A stretch of 64,000 nt of DNA from Prevotella nigrescens (GCF_031191185.1 NZ_CP133465.1:1360001-1424000), one strand, 5' to 3'; counted from the first letter of the stretch, positions 9,286-18,677 are shown. Numbers and translations are program-made. The notes: generated by a model from the letters alone, not told the origin.

Positions 9286-10713
9286 TTATCTTTCTATTTT
9301 CTTATCTCGTATAAACAATAACCCAACAAAAGTTAATAATCCATTGAGCATTAGTAATTCATACCCAAATTTATAATTCCACAATTGCGAAGCAACATTG
9401 TCTAACAAGAAACAGAACAATGGACTTGCTATAGCAATATAAGGTACTAAGTTATCATTCACGCATCTCCGTATTAACAATGCATAAACAAATAATCCGA
9501 GAATAGGTCCGTAAGTATAGGAGCACAATATATATACAGCATTAATTAAATTCGTAGAATTTATTGCTTTAAATATCAAAATAAATAGAATAAATACAAT
9601 CGATACCCCTATATGTACATTTTTACGTAGCTTTTCGTTTGTTGGTTGTTCACAAATATCAACACAAACACTGGTAGTAAGTGAAGTTAGTGCAGAGTCG
9701 GCACTCGAGAAACATGCTGCAACCACACCTATTGTAAATAATATCTCTACTCCACTACCCAAAATGCCATTAGCAATAGGATACAACATTAATTCGTCGG
9801 GAGAAGTTGGTAAAGGAATACTCTTTTGTTGAAAGAATATCATAAGCAATACACCTAAAGCCATAAACAACAGGTTAGCCGGCAAGAAGGCAAGACCATA
9901 AGTACACATATCCTTTTGCGCATCGCGTAAGGACTTACATGTTAGATTCTTCTGCATCATATCCTGATCAAGACCTGTCATAACAACAACAATAAACACA
10001 CCACTTAGAAATTGTTTCCAGAAATTTTGTGTAGAAACCCAATCATTCCAAACAAATATTTGTGAATGTTCATTATTTACAATAGTATTAAAGGTTTCCA
10101 CAAGATCCAGATTCAGTGCATCTATAACTTTATATACAATAAGGAATAGAGTTAAAAACATACACAACGTTTGAAAGGAATCAGTAAACACCAAGGTTCT
10201 TATCCCACCTTTATGCGTATAAAGCCATATTAACAATACTAAAACAACAACTGTAAGTGGAAAAGGAACTGTGAAATTATCAAGAACAAAACGTTGTAAA
10301 ATCATACAAACAACATAAAATTTTACAGTTGCTCCAGACATTTTGGATAAAATAAAAAATGAAGCGCCTATTTTGTAGCTTCGTTCGCCTAATCTTTCTT
10401 TTAGAAATGAATAGATTGTTATTAAATTTAAACGATAATAAATTGGTAATAGAACAAAAGCCACCAACACATAACCTAAAATAAAACCCATACAAGTTTG
10501 GGCATAAGTCATATTTTGTTCAATTACCATTCCAGGAACACTGACAAATGTAACTCCAGAAATACTTGCGCCTATCATACCAAAAGCCACAAGATACCAA
10601 GGAGACTGTCGAGTTGCCCTAAAAAAAGTTTCATTATTACCTTTCTTAATTGTTAGTTTACTTATAAGTAATAGAATACAGAAATAGATAAAAATAGTCC
10701 CTATAATAATCAT
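9286..10713 (-). CDS. Sodium:solute symporter family transporter
   Basis: A 475-residue inner-membrane protein with about 13 hydrophobic segments and SSS-family signatures: FFRATRQSPWYLVAFGMIGASISGVTF in the first third (core ASISGVTF), then LSKMSGATVKF and AACFSSADSALTSLTT, where the serines resemble the sodium-binding site of this superfamily. The substrate cannot be read from sequence. It lies 212 bases downstream of a type II pantothenate kinase gene on the same strand, so pantothenate is a candidate because PanF is also an SSS protein; this is inference from position. Confidence 0.88.
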   Translation of the reverse strand: MIIIGTIFIYFCILLLISKLTIKKGNNETFFRATRQSPWYLVAFGMIGASISGVTFVSVPGMVIEQNMTYAQTCMGFILGYVLVAFVLLPIYYRLNLITIYSFLKERLGERSYKIGASFFILSKMSGATVKFYVVCMILQRFVLDNFTVPFPLTVVVLVLLIWLYTHKGGIRTLVFTDSFQTLCMFLTLFLIVYKVIDALNLDLVETFNTIVNNEHSQIFVWNDWVSTQNFWKQFLSGVFIVVVMTGLDQDMMQKNLTCKSLRDAQKDMCTYGLAFLPANLLFMALGVLLMIFFQQKSIPLPTSPDELMLYPIANGILGSGVEILFTIGVVAACFSSADSALTSLTTSVCVDICEQPTNEKLRKNVHIGVSIVFILFILIFKAINSTNLINAVYILCSYTYGPILGLFVYALLIRRCVNDNLVPYIAIASPLFCFLLDNVASQLWNYKFGYELLMLNGLLTFVGLLFIRDKKIER

Positions 10714-10871
10714 ACGTAGTATAAAAAGAAGAAAAAAGTTATGATTTTAGTCTATATATAAATTCTTTTTTGTAATTTTGCTAACGGAATTCAGTTATAA
10801 CGATATTACTCTATAAATTATAAATAGAATATTATTAAAGTAACAAAGATATTTAAATAATACTGTGATAC

Positions 10872-10925
10872 ACACGTCCAGCTCGTTCAAAGTATTTATT
10901 ACTTTCACGAGCTGCTTTTATTTTA
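10872..10925. terminator. Stem-loop downstream of coaW
   Basis: CAGCTCGT at about 10878 pairs with ACGAGCTG at about 10908, with a further AAAGTA/TACTTT inner stem. A run TTTTATTTTATT follows on the plus strand, but on the minus strand, where coaW is transcribed, there is no clear U-tract after the hairpin. It could be a weak coaW terminator or an mRNA 3'-end structure. Confidence 0.4.
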
Positions 10926-11750
10926 TTATAATTCGTTGCTGGCTTGTAAAGCTGCACCTATAGCAGTACAATATTCTGAATATTTAGGAATAATAAAATT
11001 GACATTATAAAGACGTTCCATCATTGGGAAAAGAATTTTACATTGAGGTAAACGCGAAAGATTACCAATCATTACAAAATTCTTAATCCCACTATTTAAC
11101 GCACTTAAGATAGATGCAGAGCCTATAGATTGTAATACCAGACATATAAGACCTAATGCAACATCTTCATTTTTTGCATTACCATATGCATTTGCAAAAA
11201 GCGAAGCAGTTGCATTCATTGGTAATCCTGGAAGAGGTTTAGAAGAAATGTCACTGATTTGTAGATTTATATTTCCTATGTTCCCTTTCTTTGCTAAATC
11301 TGAAATCTGATGAATATCATCGGTATTCAGCAATAAACGAGAAAGTCCACTCAGAGTACCTCCTCCTATCCCTATTCCACCAATATGCCGAATATCATCT
11401 TCGTCACACAATACAAGCGAAGTGCCGGTACCCATTGAAACAACAATCATTCGATTTAGATTCGATTCAAATCGAGCACCTAATCCATCGGCTAAAAATT
11501 CATCAGCTTTTTCTGTAGGCAAACCGTAAACAGGCTTATCTATATAAGCAGAACCTACACCTGTCAGCATGACTTTTCCTACATCATTCAGTTCTATCTT
11601 ATTGTCGTATAGATACTTCCCAAAAGCACCATAAAGAGAAGTTACAGGATCTGTAGCTTTTATACGCAAAGGACGTACTACTTCTTTATTTCTTATTCCA
11701 ACTATCTTTGTCGTCGATATTCCAACATCAATTCCAATAGCAATTTTCAT
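10926..11750 (-). CDS. coaW: Type II pantothenate kinase
   Basis: A 274-residue kinase of the acetate/sugar kinase/Hsp70 fold, first step of coenzyme A synthesis. The N-terminal phosphate-binding loop IGIDVGISTTKIVG (residues 4-17), VVSMGTGTSLV near 105 and GGIGIGGGTLSGLSRLLL near 125 match the staphylococcal CoaW/eukaryotic PanK group rather than CoaA or CoaX. Type II kinases are described as little inhibited by CoA. A TACCTTTG box on the minus strand (11782-11775) stands 25 bases before the ATG. It is divergent from the HU gene. Confidence 0.92.
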   Translation of the reverse strand: MKIAIGIDVGISTTKIVGIRNKEVVRPLRIKATDPVTSLYGAFGKYLYDNKIELNDVGKVMLTGVGSAYIDKPVYGLPTEKADEFLADGLGARFESNLNRMIVVSMGTGTSLVLCDEDDIRHIGGIGIGGGTLSGLSRLLLNTDDIHQISDLAKKGNIGNINLQISDISSKPLPGLPMNATASLFANAYGNAKNEDVALGLICLVLQSIGSASILSALNSGIKNFVMIGNLSRLPQCKILFPMMERLYNVNFIIPKYSEYCTAIGAALQASNEL

Positions 11751-11866
11751 AACACCTTATATATTATTATTGAGCAAAGGTACAAAAAAAGTAGATTGCT
11801 AAACACCTTATGAAAGAGTTTTTGCAAAAAAAACGAAAAATATTTCTCTATTTATCTGAAAATGAG

Positions 11867-11874
11867 TATCTTTG
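11867..11874 (+). promoter_or_regulatory. -7 element for the HU gene
   Basis: TATCTTTG at 11867-11874 is a perfect TAnnTTTG box, 56 bases before the HU ATG. The -33 element is not obvious. The 180-base gap also holds the opposing coaW promoter. Confidence 0.5.
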
Positions 11875-11930
11875 CACACCGTTATGATGAGATAACAAGA
11901 TAAGTATAAATTTATAGATAAACAGAACAA

Positions 11931-12209
11931 ATGACAAAGGCAGATATCATCAATGGGATTGCGTCTTCCACTGGCATATCTAAGAAAGATGTGTCGGCAG
12001 TTGTGGAATCTTTTATGGATGCGATAAAGAACAGCATGTTGGAGAAGAAAGAAAATGTCTATCTCCGTGGTTTTGGAAGCTTCATTATAAAGCATCGAGC
12101 AGAGAAAACCGCACGAAACATTTCAAAGAACACAACAATCACTATCCCTGCGCATAACTTCCCCAGTTTCAAACCGGCGAAGACTTTTATTGAGGATATG
12201 AAAAAGTAA
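11931..12209 (+). CDS. HU family DNA-binding protein
   Basis: A 92-residue HU/IHF-type protein: an N-terminal dimerisation helix pair (TKADIINGIASSTGISKKDVSAVVESF), VYLRGFGSFIIKHRAEKTARN for the beta arm, and FKPAKTFIEDMK at the end. The DNA-intercalating arm reads TTITIPAHNFPSFKP, where HU normally has a proline. It binds and bends DNA as a dimer in the nucleoid. First gene of a likely operon with a small basic protein and RNase G. Confidence 0.92.
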   Translation: MTKADIINGIASSTGISKKDVSAVVESFMDAIKNSMLEKKENVYLRGFGSFIIKHRAEKTARNISKNTTITIPAHNFPSFKPAKTFIEDMKK

Positions 12210-12245
12210 GAAAAAACGATACAAACAATTTAAACATTTAAAGCT

Positions 12246-12335
12246 ATGCCAAACGGAAAGAAGAAAAAGGGACACAAAATGGCTACGCACAAGCGTAAGA
12301 AGAGATTAAGAAAGAACAGACATAAGAGCAAATAA
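12246..12335 (+). CDS. 29-residue basic AURKAIP1/COX24-type protein
   Basis: A tiny ORF of 29 residues, 19 of them lysine, arginine or histidine (begins MPNGKKKKGHKMATHKRKKR). The core KM-x(2)-HK-x-KKRL-x-K resembles the C-terminal segment of mitochondrial COX24/AURKAIP1 (mS38), a small-subunit ribosomal protein. Similar short ORFs between HU and RNase G genes are typical of Bacteroidetes. A role in the ribosome or RNA handling is inferred. It starts 36 bases after the HU stop and lies 144 bases before rng. It is easily missed because of its length. Confidence 0.72.
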   Translation: MPNGKKKKGHKMATHKRKKRLRKNRHKSK

Positions 12336-12479
12336 GCCATAACGGCCCGAAGATTTTTATGTAATCTTTCAACAGAACGGGGCATGTCAACGCACAAAAA
12401 CTCCTTATCCCTTGGAGGCGGAGACACGTCTCGCTTTCTTTAAGTAAGCTCATTATAGAAGCTTATAAAACAGAAGAAA

Positions 12480-14051
12480 ATGACAAGCGAAATAATAATT
12501 GATGCCCAACCGAAAGAGATTTCGATTGCATTGCTTGAGGATAAACGATTGGTTGAATACCAACGCGAACCAAGAGAGGCCAATTTCTCCGTTGGAAACA
12601 TCTACATTGCGAAAGTTAAAAAACTTATGCCAGGACTTAATGCCTGCTTTGTAGATGTTGGCTATGAACGCGACGCATTTCTTCATTATCTTGATTTAGG
12701 AAGTCAGTTCAACTCCTTTGCCAAATATCTCAAACAGGTACAAAGCGATAGAAAAAAACTTTATCCTATTCAAAAAGCCAGTAAACAACCCGACTTACAA
12801 AAAGATAGCAGTATTCAGAATATACTTCAGGTAGGTCAGGAAGTAATGGTACAAATAGTAAAAGAACCCATTTCTACAAAGGGACCACGCCTGACAGGTG
12901 AAATTTCTTTTGCAGGGCGCTATATTGTGCTCATTCCTTTCGGAGATAAAGTAAACGTTTCTACCAAAATAAAAAGTGGAGAAGAACGTGCTCGCTTAAA
13001 GCAACTTATACAAAGCATTCGCCCTAAGAATTTTGGAGTAATTGTTCGTACTGTGGCTCAAGGAAAAAGGGTGGCAGAACTCGACGCTGAGATGAAGCTT
13101 TTGTATGGAAGATGGCAAGATGCCATAACAAAAGTACAAAAATCTCAGGAGCGACCACAGCTCGTTTTTGAAGAAAAAGGCCGTGCAGTAGGCATGCTTC
13201 GCGATCTTTTCAATCCAACCTACGAGAATATTTATGTAAACGACGAAGAAATATGTAACGCCGTAAAAAACTATGTTACTCTCATTGCTCCTGAAAAAGC
13301 AAACATAGTAAAGAAGTATACAGGAAAAGTTCCTATCTTCGACAATTTCAATGTAACAAAACAAATTAAGTCGAGCTTTGGGAAAACAATAAATTACGGA
13401 CACGGATGCTACATTATCGTTGAACATACCGAAGCCATGCACGTTGTTGACGTGAATAGTGGGAACAGAACGAAGGAAAAAGAACAAGAACAAAATGCTC
13501 TCGATACAAATCTTGGTGCAGCCGACGAAATAGCTCGTCAACTTCGACTAAGAGATATGGGGGGAATTATTGTTGTTGACTTTATTGACATGAACTTGGC
13601 GGAAGACCGACAGATGCTTTACGAACGCATGTGCAAAGCGATGCAAAAAGATCGTGCTCGGCATAACATTTTACCATTGAGCAAATTCGGTTTGATGCAG
13701 ATAACACGCCAAAGAGTCCGTCCTGCTATGGATGTTGATGTTGCAGAAGACTGTCCAACTTGTTTTGGAACCGGCAAGATACGCTCAAGTCTACTATTTA
13801 CCGACTTGCTTGAACGCAAGATTGAACAGCTCGTAGAGAAGATTGGCATAAAGAAGTTCTATCTACATGTGCATCCATATGTTGCTGCTTATATCAACAA
13901 GGGCATAGTTTCCATAAAAATGAGGTGGCAATTAAAATACGGCTTGGGCGTCAGAATAGTCCCATCACAAAAACTAGCTTTCATGCAGTACGAATTTTAC
14001 GACAACAAACGTCAGTTTATTGACATGAAGGACAAGAACGACAAACTGTAA
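12480..14051 (+). CDS. rng: Ribonuclease G
   Basis: A 523-residue endoribonuclease of the RNase E/G family: an S1 domain near residues 38-130 (GNIYIAKVKKLMPGLNACFV), then the DNase I-like catalytic part with D324 (VVDVNSG) and D367 (IVVDFIDM) binding magnesium, and the zinc-link C425-x-x-C428 (CPTCFGTG). It ends after the small domain with no RNase E-like scaffold tail, so RNase G is the better name. It matures rRNA and degrades mRNA in the cytoplasm. Linked to the HU and COX24-like genes. Confidence 0.94.
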   Translation: MTSEIIIDAQPKEISIALLEDKRLVEYQREPREANFSVGNIYIAKVKKLMPGLNACFVDVGYERDAFLHYLDLGSQFNSFAKYLKQVQSDRKKLYPIQKASKQPDLQKDSSIQNILQVGQEVMVQIVKEPISTKGPRLTGEISFAGRYIVLIPFGDKVNVSTKIKSGEERARLKQLIQSIRPKNFGVIVRTVAQGKRVAELDAEMKLLYGRWQDAITKVQKSQERPQLVFEEKGRAVGMLRDLFNPTYENIYVNDEEICNAVKNYVTLIAPEKANIVKKYTGKVPIFDNFNVTKQIKSSFGKTINYGHGCYIIVEHTEAMHVVDVNSGNRTKEKEQEQNALDTNLGAADEIARQLRLRDMGGIIVVDFIDMNLAEDRQMLYERMCKAMQKDRARHNILPLSKFGLMQITRQRVRPAMDVDVAEDCPTCFGTGKIRSSLLFTDLLERKIEQLVEKIGIKKFYLHVHPYVAAYINKGIVSIKMRWQLKYGLGVRIVPSQKLAFMQYEFYDNKRQFIDMKDKNDKL

Positions 14052-14116
14052 AAGCAGTTTTAAGTTACAAGACTACTTGCAGAGTACTAAAAAGATAATG
14101 AAAGAACCATAAAAGA

Positions 14117-14150
14117 AGATGTTGTATCGCAATGATGCAACATCTTTTTT
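14117..14150 (+). terminator. Intrinsic terminator after rng
   Basis: AGATGTTG at 14117-14124 pairs perfectly with CAACATCT at 14138-14145 and is followed by a run of T to 14150. Confidence 0.8.
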
Positions 14151-14277
14151 ATTCTGACAGTATTGTATAGTATGTTCAGATAAAGGAAAAACTACAACTA
14201 TGTTGACAAATAAAAGACACAATTTGCTGTCGTTATAGCCCAGAATAGCAAGTTGTGCCCCTACTTTTAATTTATCC

Positions 14278-14637
14278 TTAAGGCATAACTAAATGTTTTT
14301 TCTCTTTCTCGCCGCTTCGTAGCTCTATTCGTTTCAGCTTCTTATAGATGTCTTGTTTTGCATGGGCAGATCTTGGCAGTAAGCCTGCATTGCAAATATT
14401 CCATATTATTTTCCCATTCGTAAGCTTTATACGAAGTACATACACAGCAACTTTTTTATCTATTACATCAAAGTAAAAACGGTAAGGCATCCATTTCAGG
14501 TCTTGTTCCGTTAATTGATTAACTTTTTTCTCTATCCAGCGATTTTTGCTCTCTTGTATTTCCTTTGCATAATGATTGGCAATAACAACCGAATCGTTTC
14601 TGTATCTTATAAGAATATTGTCGTCGGCATCTAACAA
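14278..14637 (-). pseudogene. Hypothetical ORF, probably 5'-truncated
   Basis: A 119-codon frame with no ATG: reading begins at a TTG (14637) and coherent coding-like sequence continues upstream for about 18 codons (CFDNLLDADDN) to a stop without any usual start codon. It is rich in charged residues, includes WMPYRFYFDVIDKKVAVYVLRIK, and has no signal peptide or membrane segment. No family recognised. It looks like the 3' part of a gene whose beginning has been lost, lying alone between convergent rng and divergent tex. Confidence 0.4.
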
Positions 14638-14970
14638 GTTATCAAAACAGATTGTTCGCCACGTTGTAATTTGCAGTATGGAAAATTATCATTTAAAAAA
14701 ATAATTTTGTAATTATGGTTTTAAAAATCATAATTATAAATCGCCACAGTTTTTATTATAAACAGTGTAACAGTAAAGTGGTTTCAGATAAGATGAAACA
14801 ACCAATATATAATCTTAATGGTCTGTTTTATAATTGTGTAAGATTATTATCCAATCATTGTTACATTATACTTTGGTAAAAAATATAGCTTTAATGTGAT
14901 TTAGTATGATTAAACACAGCAGATTGTCAATATTTCTATGTAAATTTGCGGAAACCAAAAATCATAAAAG
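14638..14970. other. AT-rich spacer before tex
   Basis: A 333-base gap without a gene. It carries a palindrome at about 14710-14736 (TAATTATG / CATAATTA arms around TTTT/AAAA) and a short GTTTCA/TGAAAC hairpin near 14780-14800. A -7 box TAAATTTG at 14941-14948 stands 22 bases before the tex ATG; the -33 element is poor. Confidence 0.45.
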
Positions 14971-17124
14971 ATGAACACATACACGAAATATATTGCACAA
15001 ACGCTCAATTTGTCTGAGAAGATTGTTGCGGCAACATTAAATTTACTGGACGAAGGTTGCACCATTCCTTTCATTGCAAGATACCGAAAGGAGCGCACAG
15101 GAAATCTTGACGAACTGCAAATTACGCATATTGCGGAAATGAATGAGCGTCTGGCAGAAACCGACAAACGCAAGGGAACTATTCTGAAAACAATAGGCGA
15201 ACAAGGAAAACTTACCAAGGAACTGGAGAGCAGGATAGTGAATTGCTGGGACAATGCAGTGTTGGAAGATTTGTATTTGCCTTTTAAACCAAAGCGAAGA
15301 ACCAAAGCGCAGATTGCGCGCGAGCAAGGACTTGAACCACTGGCAACGCTGCTGCTGATGCAAAGAGAGCAGAACCCAACGGCTGCAAGCAAACGTTTTG
15401 TGAGGGGTGACGTGGAGAACGAGACTGTTGCACTGCAAGGCGCAAAGGATATTATTGCCGAAATGGTAAGCGAAAATCAGCAGGCACGCAATACAGTGCG
15501 AAGTACTTACAAACGCGAAGCCGTGATTTCTTCGAGGGTGATAAAGAAAGTAGAAGATACGGACGAGGCACAGAGGTTTTCAGACTACTTCAATTTCTCC
15601 GAGCCATTGCGACGTTGCAACAGCCATCGGCTATTGGCTATGAGGCGAGGCGAAGCCGCAGGAATATTGCGTGTAGGCATTTCGATTGATGGGGAAGAAT
15701 GCATTGAACGCCTGAGGCGACAGTTCGTACACGGTAGGGGAGCTTGTCAGGCTTTAGTAGCTGAAGCCGTTGAAGATAGTTTCAAGCGTTTAATCAACCC
15801 AAGTATAGAAAACGAGTTTGCAGGACTAAGCAAAGAGCGGGCCGACAAGGAAGCTATTGAGGTGTTTTCCGCGAATTTGCGCCAGCTGTTGCTGGCTGCC
15901 CCACTCGGTCAGAAGCGTGTTCTGGCACTTGATCCTGGTTTTGCCAATGGTTGCAAAATAGCATGTTTAGACGCACAGGGTAATTTGTTGCATCATGAAA
16001 TTATTTATCCGCATCCACCAAAACGACTCTACGCACAGGCTACAGTAGCTATGTTGCGAATGATAAACCAATACCACATTGAAGCAATTGCAATAGGAAA
16101 CGGAACAGCAAGCCGTGAATCGAAAGAATTCATAACCGACTGCCTGGCACACTTATCCGAAGAAGGGAAAGATACACCGAAAGTGTTTGTTGTAAGCGAA
16201 GACGGAGCATCAATCTATTCTGCTTCTTCCATTGCACGAGAGGAATTTCCGAATGAAGACGTAACGACACGAGGAGCTGTTTCCATAGGACGAAGATTAA
16301 TAGACCCATTAGCCGAATTGGTGAAAATAGACCCGAAAAGCATTGGCGTGGGGCAATATCAGCACGATGTAGACCAGACAAAGCTAAGACATTCGTTAGA
16401 TCGAACCGTGGAAAATTGTGTAAACCAAGTAGGAGTAAACCTTAATACTGCCTCGAAACACCTTCTAATGTATGTCAGCGGATTAGGAGCCTTGTTAGCA
16501 CAGAATATTGTTGATTATAGAAAAGAGCATGGTGCTTTCACTTCGCGCACGCAATTGAAGAAAGTACCTCGTCTCGGAGCAGTAGCATTCCAGCAAAGTG
16601 CAGGTTTCTTGCGAATACCAAATGCGAAGAATCCACTCGACAACTCGGCTGTACACCCCGAAAGCTATCACATTGTTGAGGCTATGGCAAAAGACCAAGG
16701 CTGCAACGTTAGTGAACTCATCAACAACAAAGAAAGGATTAAGCACATCGATTTAAGGCACTATGTCTCAACAGAAGTAGGTCTGCCAACACTGAACGAT
16801 ATTCTGCAAGAGTTGGAGAAACCTGGGCGCGACCCACGCGAACAGTTGGAAGAGTTTGAGTTCGACACTTCTGTTCATACAATCGACGACCTTAAAGAAG
16901 GAATGGAATTGTCTGGAATCGTAACAAACATCACCAACTTTGGTGTCTTTGTGGATATAGGTATTCACCAAGATGGTCTTATTCATATCTCGCAGTTAAG
17001 CAATAAGTTTGTTTCCGACCCCAATGCTATTGTACATTTGCATCAACGCGTGCGTGTCAAAGTTAAACAAGTAGACTTTAAGCGAAACAGAATAGGATTG
17101 AGTATGAAGAATGTAGAACAATAA
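14971..17124 (+). CDS. tex: Tex family S1 RNA-binding protein
   Basis: A 717-residue protein with the complete Tex layout: N-terminal helical region (GCTIPFIARYRKERTGNL motif near 30-47), a YqgF/RNase H-like domain from about 310 (VLALDPGFANGCKIACLD), a helix-hairpin-helix stretch near 490-560 (VGVNLNTASKHLL, GLGALLAQNIVDYR), and a C-terminal S1 domain from about 640 (GMELSGIVTNITNFGVFVDIG). Tex binds nucleic acid and the transcription machinery; exact function is unsettled. Its G+C content is higher than that of many neighbours. Confidence 0.95.
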   Translation: MNTYTKYIAQTLNLSEKIVAATLNLLDEGCTIPFIARYRKERTGNLDELQITHIAEMNERLAETDKRKGTILKTIGEQGKLTKELESRIVNCWDNAVLEDLYLPFKPKRRTKAQIAREQGLEPLATLLLMQREQNPTAASKRFVRGDVENETVALQGAKDIIAEMVSENQQARNTVRSTYKREAVISSRVIKKVEDTDEAQRFSDYFNFSEPLRRCNSHRLLAMRRGEAAGILRVGISIDGEECIERLRRQFVHGRGACQALVAEAVEDSFKRLINPSIENEFAGLSKERADKEAIEVFSANLRQLLLAAPLGQKRVLALDPGFANGCKIACLDAQGNLLHHEIIYPHPPKRLYAQATVAMLRMINQYHIEAIAIGNGTASRESKEFITDCLAHLSEEGKDTPKVFVVSEDGASIYSASSIAREEFPNEDVTTRGAVSIGRRLIDPLAELVKIDPKSIGVGQYQHDVDQTKLRHSLDRTVENCVNQVGVNLNTASKHLLMYVSGLGALLAQNIVDYRKEHGAFTSRTQLKKVPRLGAVAFQQSAGFLRIPNAKNPLDNSAVHPESYHIVEAMAKDQGCNVSELINNKERIKHIDLRHYVSTEVGLPTLNDILQELEKPGRDPREQLEEFEFDTSVHTIDDLKEGMELSGIVTNITNFGVFVDIGIHQDGLIHISQLSNKFVSDPNAIVHLHQRVRVKVKQVDFKRNRIGLSMKNVEQ

Positions 17125-17156
17125 CACACGTTTTTAAACCATCGGAACAATAAACT

Positions 17157-17194
17157 AAAAAAAGGTTGCAAATCTTTCTACTTGCAACCTTTTC
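17157..17194. terminator. Bidirectional terminator between tex and rplT
   Basis: AAAGGTTGCAA (17161-17171) and TTGCAACCTTT (17182-17192) form an 11-bp stem flanked by A and T runs, so it can stop transcription arriving from both convergent genes. Confidence 0.85.
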
Positions 17195-17215
17195 TATTTA
17201 GTCTATAAGTATTAA

Positions 17216-17560
17216 TTACTTAACCTTCTCTACAATTGCCTTGAATGCTTCAGGACTATTGGCAGCGAGGTCAGCAAGAACCTTACGATTTATTTCTATG
17301 TTTGCTTTATGCAGTGCACCCATCAACTGGCTATAGCTCATATCGTAAAGACGCGCTGCTGCATTTATACGTTGAATCCAAAGAGCACGGAATGTACGTT
17401 TCTTGTTACGACGATCACGGTAGGCATAAGTCAAACCTTTCTCATAGGTATTCTTAGCGACGGTCCAAACGTTCTTGCGTGCACCGTAGTATCCTTTTGT
17501 CTTCTTAAGAATTCTTGTTCTTCTTGCTTTAGAAGCAACATGATTTACTGATCTTGGCAT
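17216..17560 (-). CDS. rplT: 50S ribosomal protein L20
   Basis: A 114-residue, strongly basic protein with the L20 signature: [19 protein letters not shown] at the start, [16 protein letters not shown], then [21 protein letters not shown] and the C-terminal helices [22 protein letters not shown]20 is needed early in assembly of the large subunit. It is last in the infC-rpmI-rplT operon, 38 bases behind rpmI. Confidence 0.98.
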   Translation of the reverse strand: MPRSVNHVASKARRTRILKKTKGYYGARKNVWTVAKNTYEKGLTYAYRDRRNKKRTFRALWIQRINAAARLYDMSYSQLMGALHKANIEINRKVLADLAANSPEAFKAIVEKVK

Positions 17561-17598
17561 AGTTTTTCTTTCCTTTTAATTTGTTTGACTAATGTTTA

Positions 17599-17796
17599 TT
17601 AACGTAGATTTAACAGGTCTCGCACCTGTTTCATGTTGCTACTGTCCACAAGAGTACTGTGTACAAGATTTCTCTTTTGTTTCTTTGTCTTCTTAGTCAA
17701 GATGTGACTGTGGTAAGCATGATTACGCTTTACCTTGCCCGTACCTGTGAAGCTAAATCTTTTCTTTGCTCCAGAGTTTGTTTTCTGTTTTGGCAT
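17599..17796 (-). CDS. rpmI: 50S ribosomal protein L35
   Basis: A 65-residue basic protein with the L35 pattern: [44 protein letters not shown] and a C-terminal DLLNLR. It belongs to the large ribosomal subunit and is located between infC and rplT, as in most bacteria. Confidence 0.98.
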   Translation of the reverse strand: MPKQKTNSGAKKRFSFTGTGKVKRNHAYHSHILTKKTKKQKRNLVHSTLVDSSNMKQVRDLLNLR

Positions 17797-17907
17797 TTTT
17801 CTTAATTGTTAAAATTATTATTTATATTCATCTGTGGCAACGTATATACCAGGACGTTACGCACAGGCACTATCTGCACCTTATTCCAAAGATGCATCAA
17901 GTTTTTC
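17797..17907 (-). promoter_or_regulatory. infC-rpmI spacer with small stem-loop
   Basis: A 111-base spacer, long for this operon. On the minus strand GTAACGT and ACGTTGC can form a 7-bp stem (one G-U pair) around a 10-base loop near 17835-17860. It could be an L20/L35 control element, but no known leader class was recognised. Confidence 0.3.
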
Positions 17908-18606
17908 TTATTCATTCTTAAGTTTGTCAAGCGCAGCAAATCCATTCTTCGCATTGGCAAAAAGATTGTTATCAACATTCCCTTTGCTTTCTATATTGCC
18001 ATTTTCATTCTTACTTGTCTCAATTTTTTTAGCTGCACCAGCGGCTTCTTCACGATCTCTACGCTGTTGACTCTTCTTTGTTATACCAGCTTTCTTCGGA
18101 GATAGATAAAGAAACATCTTTTTTCCTTCAAGCTTAGGCAATTGTTCTACTTTTGCAAGCTCTTCCAAATCGTTGGCGAAACGTAATAACAAGACTTCAC
18201 CTTGTTCCTTAAATAGAATCGAACGTCCACGAAAGAATACATATGCCCGGACTTTATTACCTTCGTTAAGGAACTCTTGTGCATGCTTCAACTTAAATTG
18301 GTAATCGTGCTCATCAGTCTGAGGTCCGAAACGTATTTCTTTAATGTCTTGCTTTACCTGCTTTTGTTTCATCTCTTTCTGATGTTTCTTCTGCTGGTAA
18401 AGGAATTTTGAATAGTCAATGATACGACAAACAGGAGGCTGTGCGTTAGGAGATATTTCAACAAGGTCTACACCTTCTTTACGAGCAATGTCTAATGCCT
18501 GACGAGTAGACATTACTTCTGCATTACCTTCACTTACCACACGTACTTCTCGTGCATGAATTTGTTCATTCACACGGTACTGAAACTTCATTTTGTCATT
18601 TTTCAT
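17908..18606 (-). CDS. infC: Translation initiation factor IF-3
   Basis: A 232-residue IF-3, longer than the usual 170-180. The N-domain ([19 protein letters not shown]), linker and C-domain ([21 protein letters not shown], then [19 protein letters not shown]) are complete up to about residue 175. The extra 50 residues are rich in lysine, glutamate and asparagine, an extension seen in Bacteroidetes. It uses an ATG start, not the rare AUU known in enterobacteria. First gene of the infC-rpmI-rplT operon. Confidence 0.97.
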   Translation of the reverse strand: MKNDKMKFQYRVNEQIHAREVRVVSEGNAEVMSTRQALDIARKEGVDLVEISPNAQPPVCRIIDYSKFLYQQKKHQKEMKQKQVKQDIKEIRFGPQTDEHDYQFKLKHAQEFLNEGNKVRAYVFFRGRSILFKEQGEVLLLRFANDLEELAKVEQLPKLEGKKMFLYLSPKKAGITKKSQQRRDREEAAGAAKKIETSKNENGNIESKGNVDNNLFANAKNGFAALDKLKNE

Positions 18607-18645
18607 TCAACTATAATATAGTTTTATATTTCAATTAAACGCCTG

Positions 18646-18677
18646 CAAAGTTACTGATTTTACAATGACTAACCAAA
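18646..18677 (-). promoter_or_regulatory. Promoter for infC operon
   Basis: Read on the minus strand: TTTG at 18677-18674, 20 bases, then TAACTTTG at 18653-18646. A near-perfect Bacteroidetes promoter, leaving a leader of about 35 bases. Confidence 0.75.

Noticed and set aside
12996..13541. 181-codon minus-strand frame inside rng
   Set aside because: It is antisense to conserved RNase G codons and its cysteine/phenylalanine-rich product is typical of a shadow frame.
17834..18105. Plus-strand frames over the infC end
   Set aside because: They are antisense to infC and its spacer and have no independent support.
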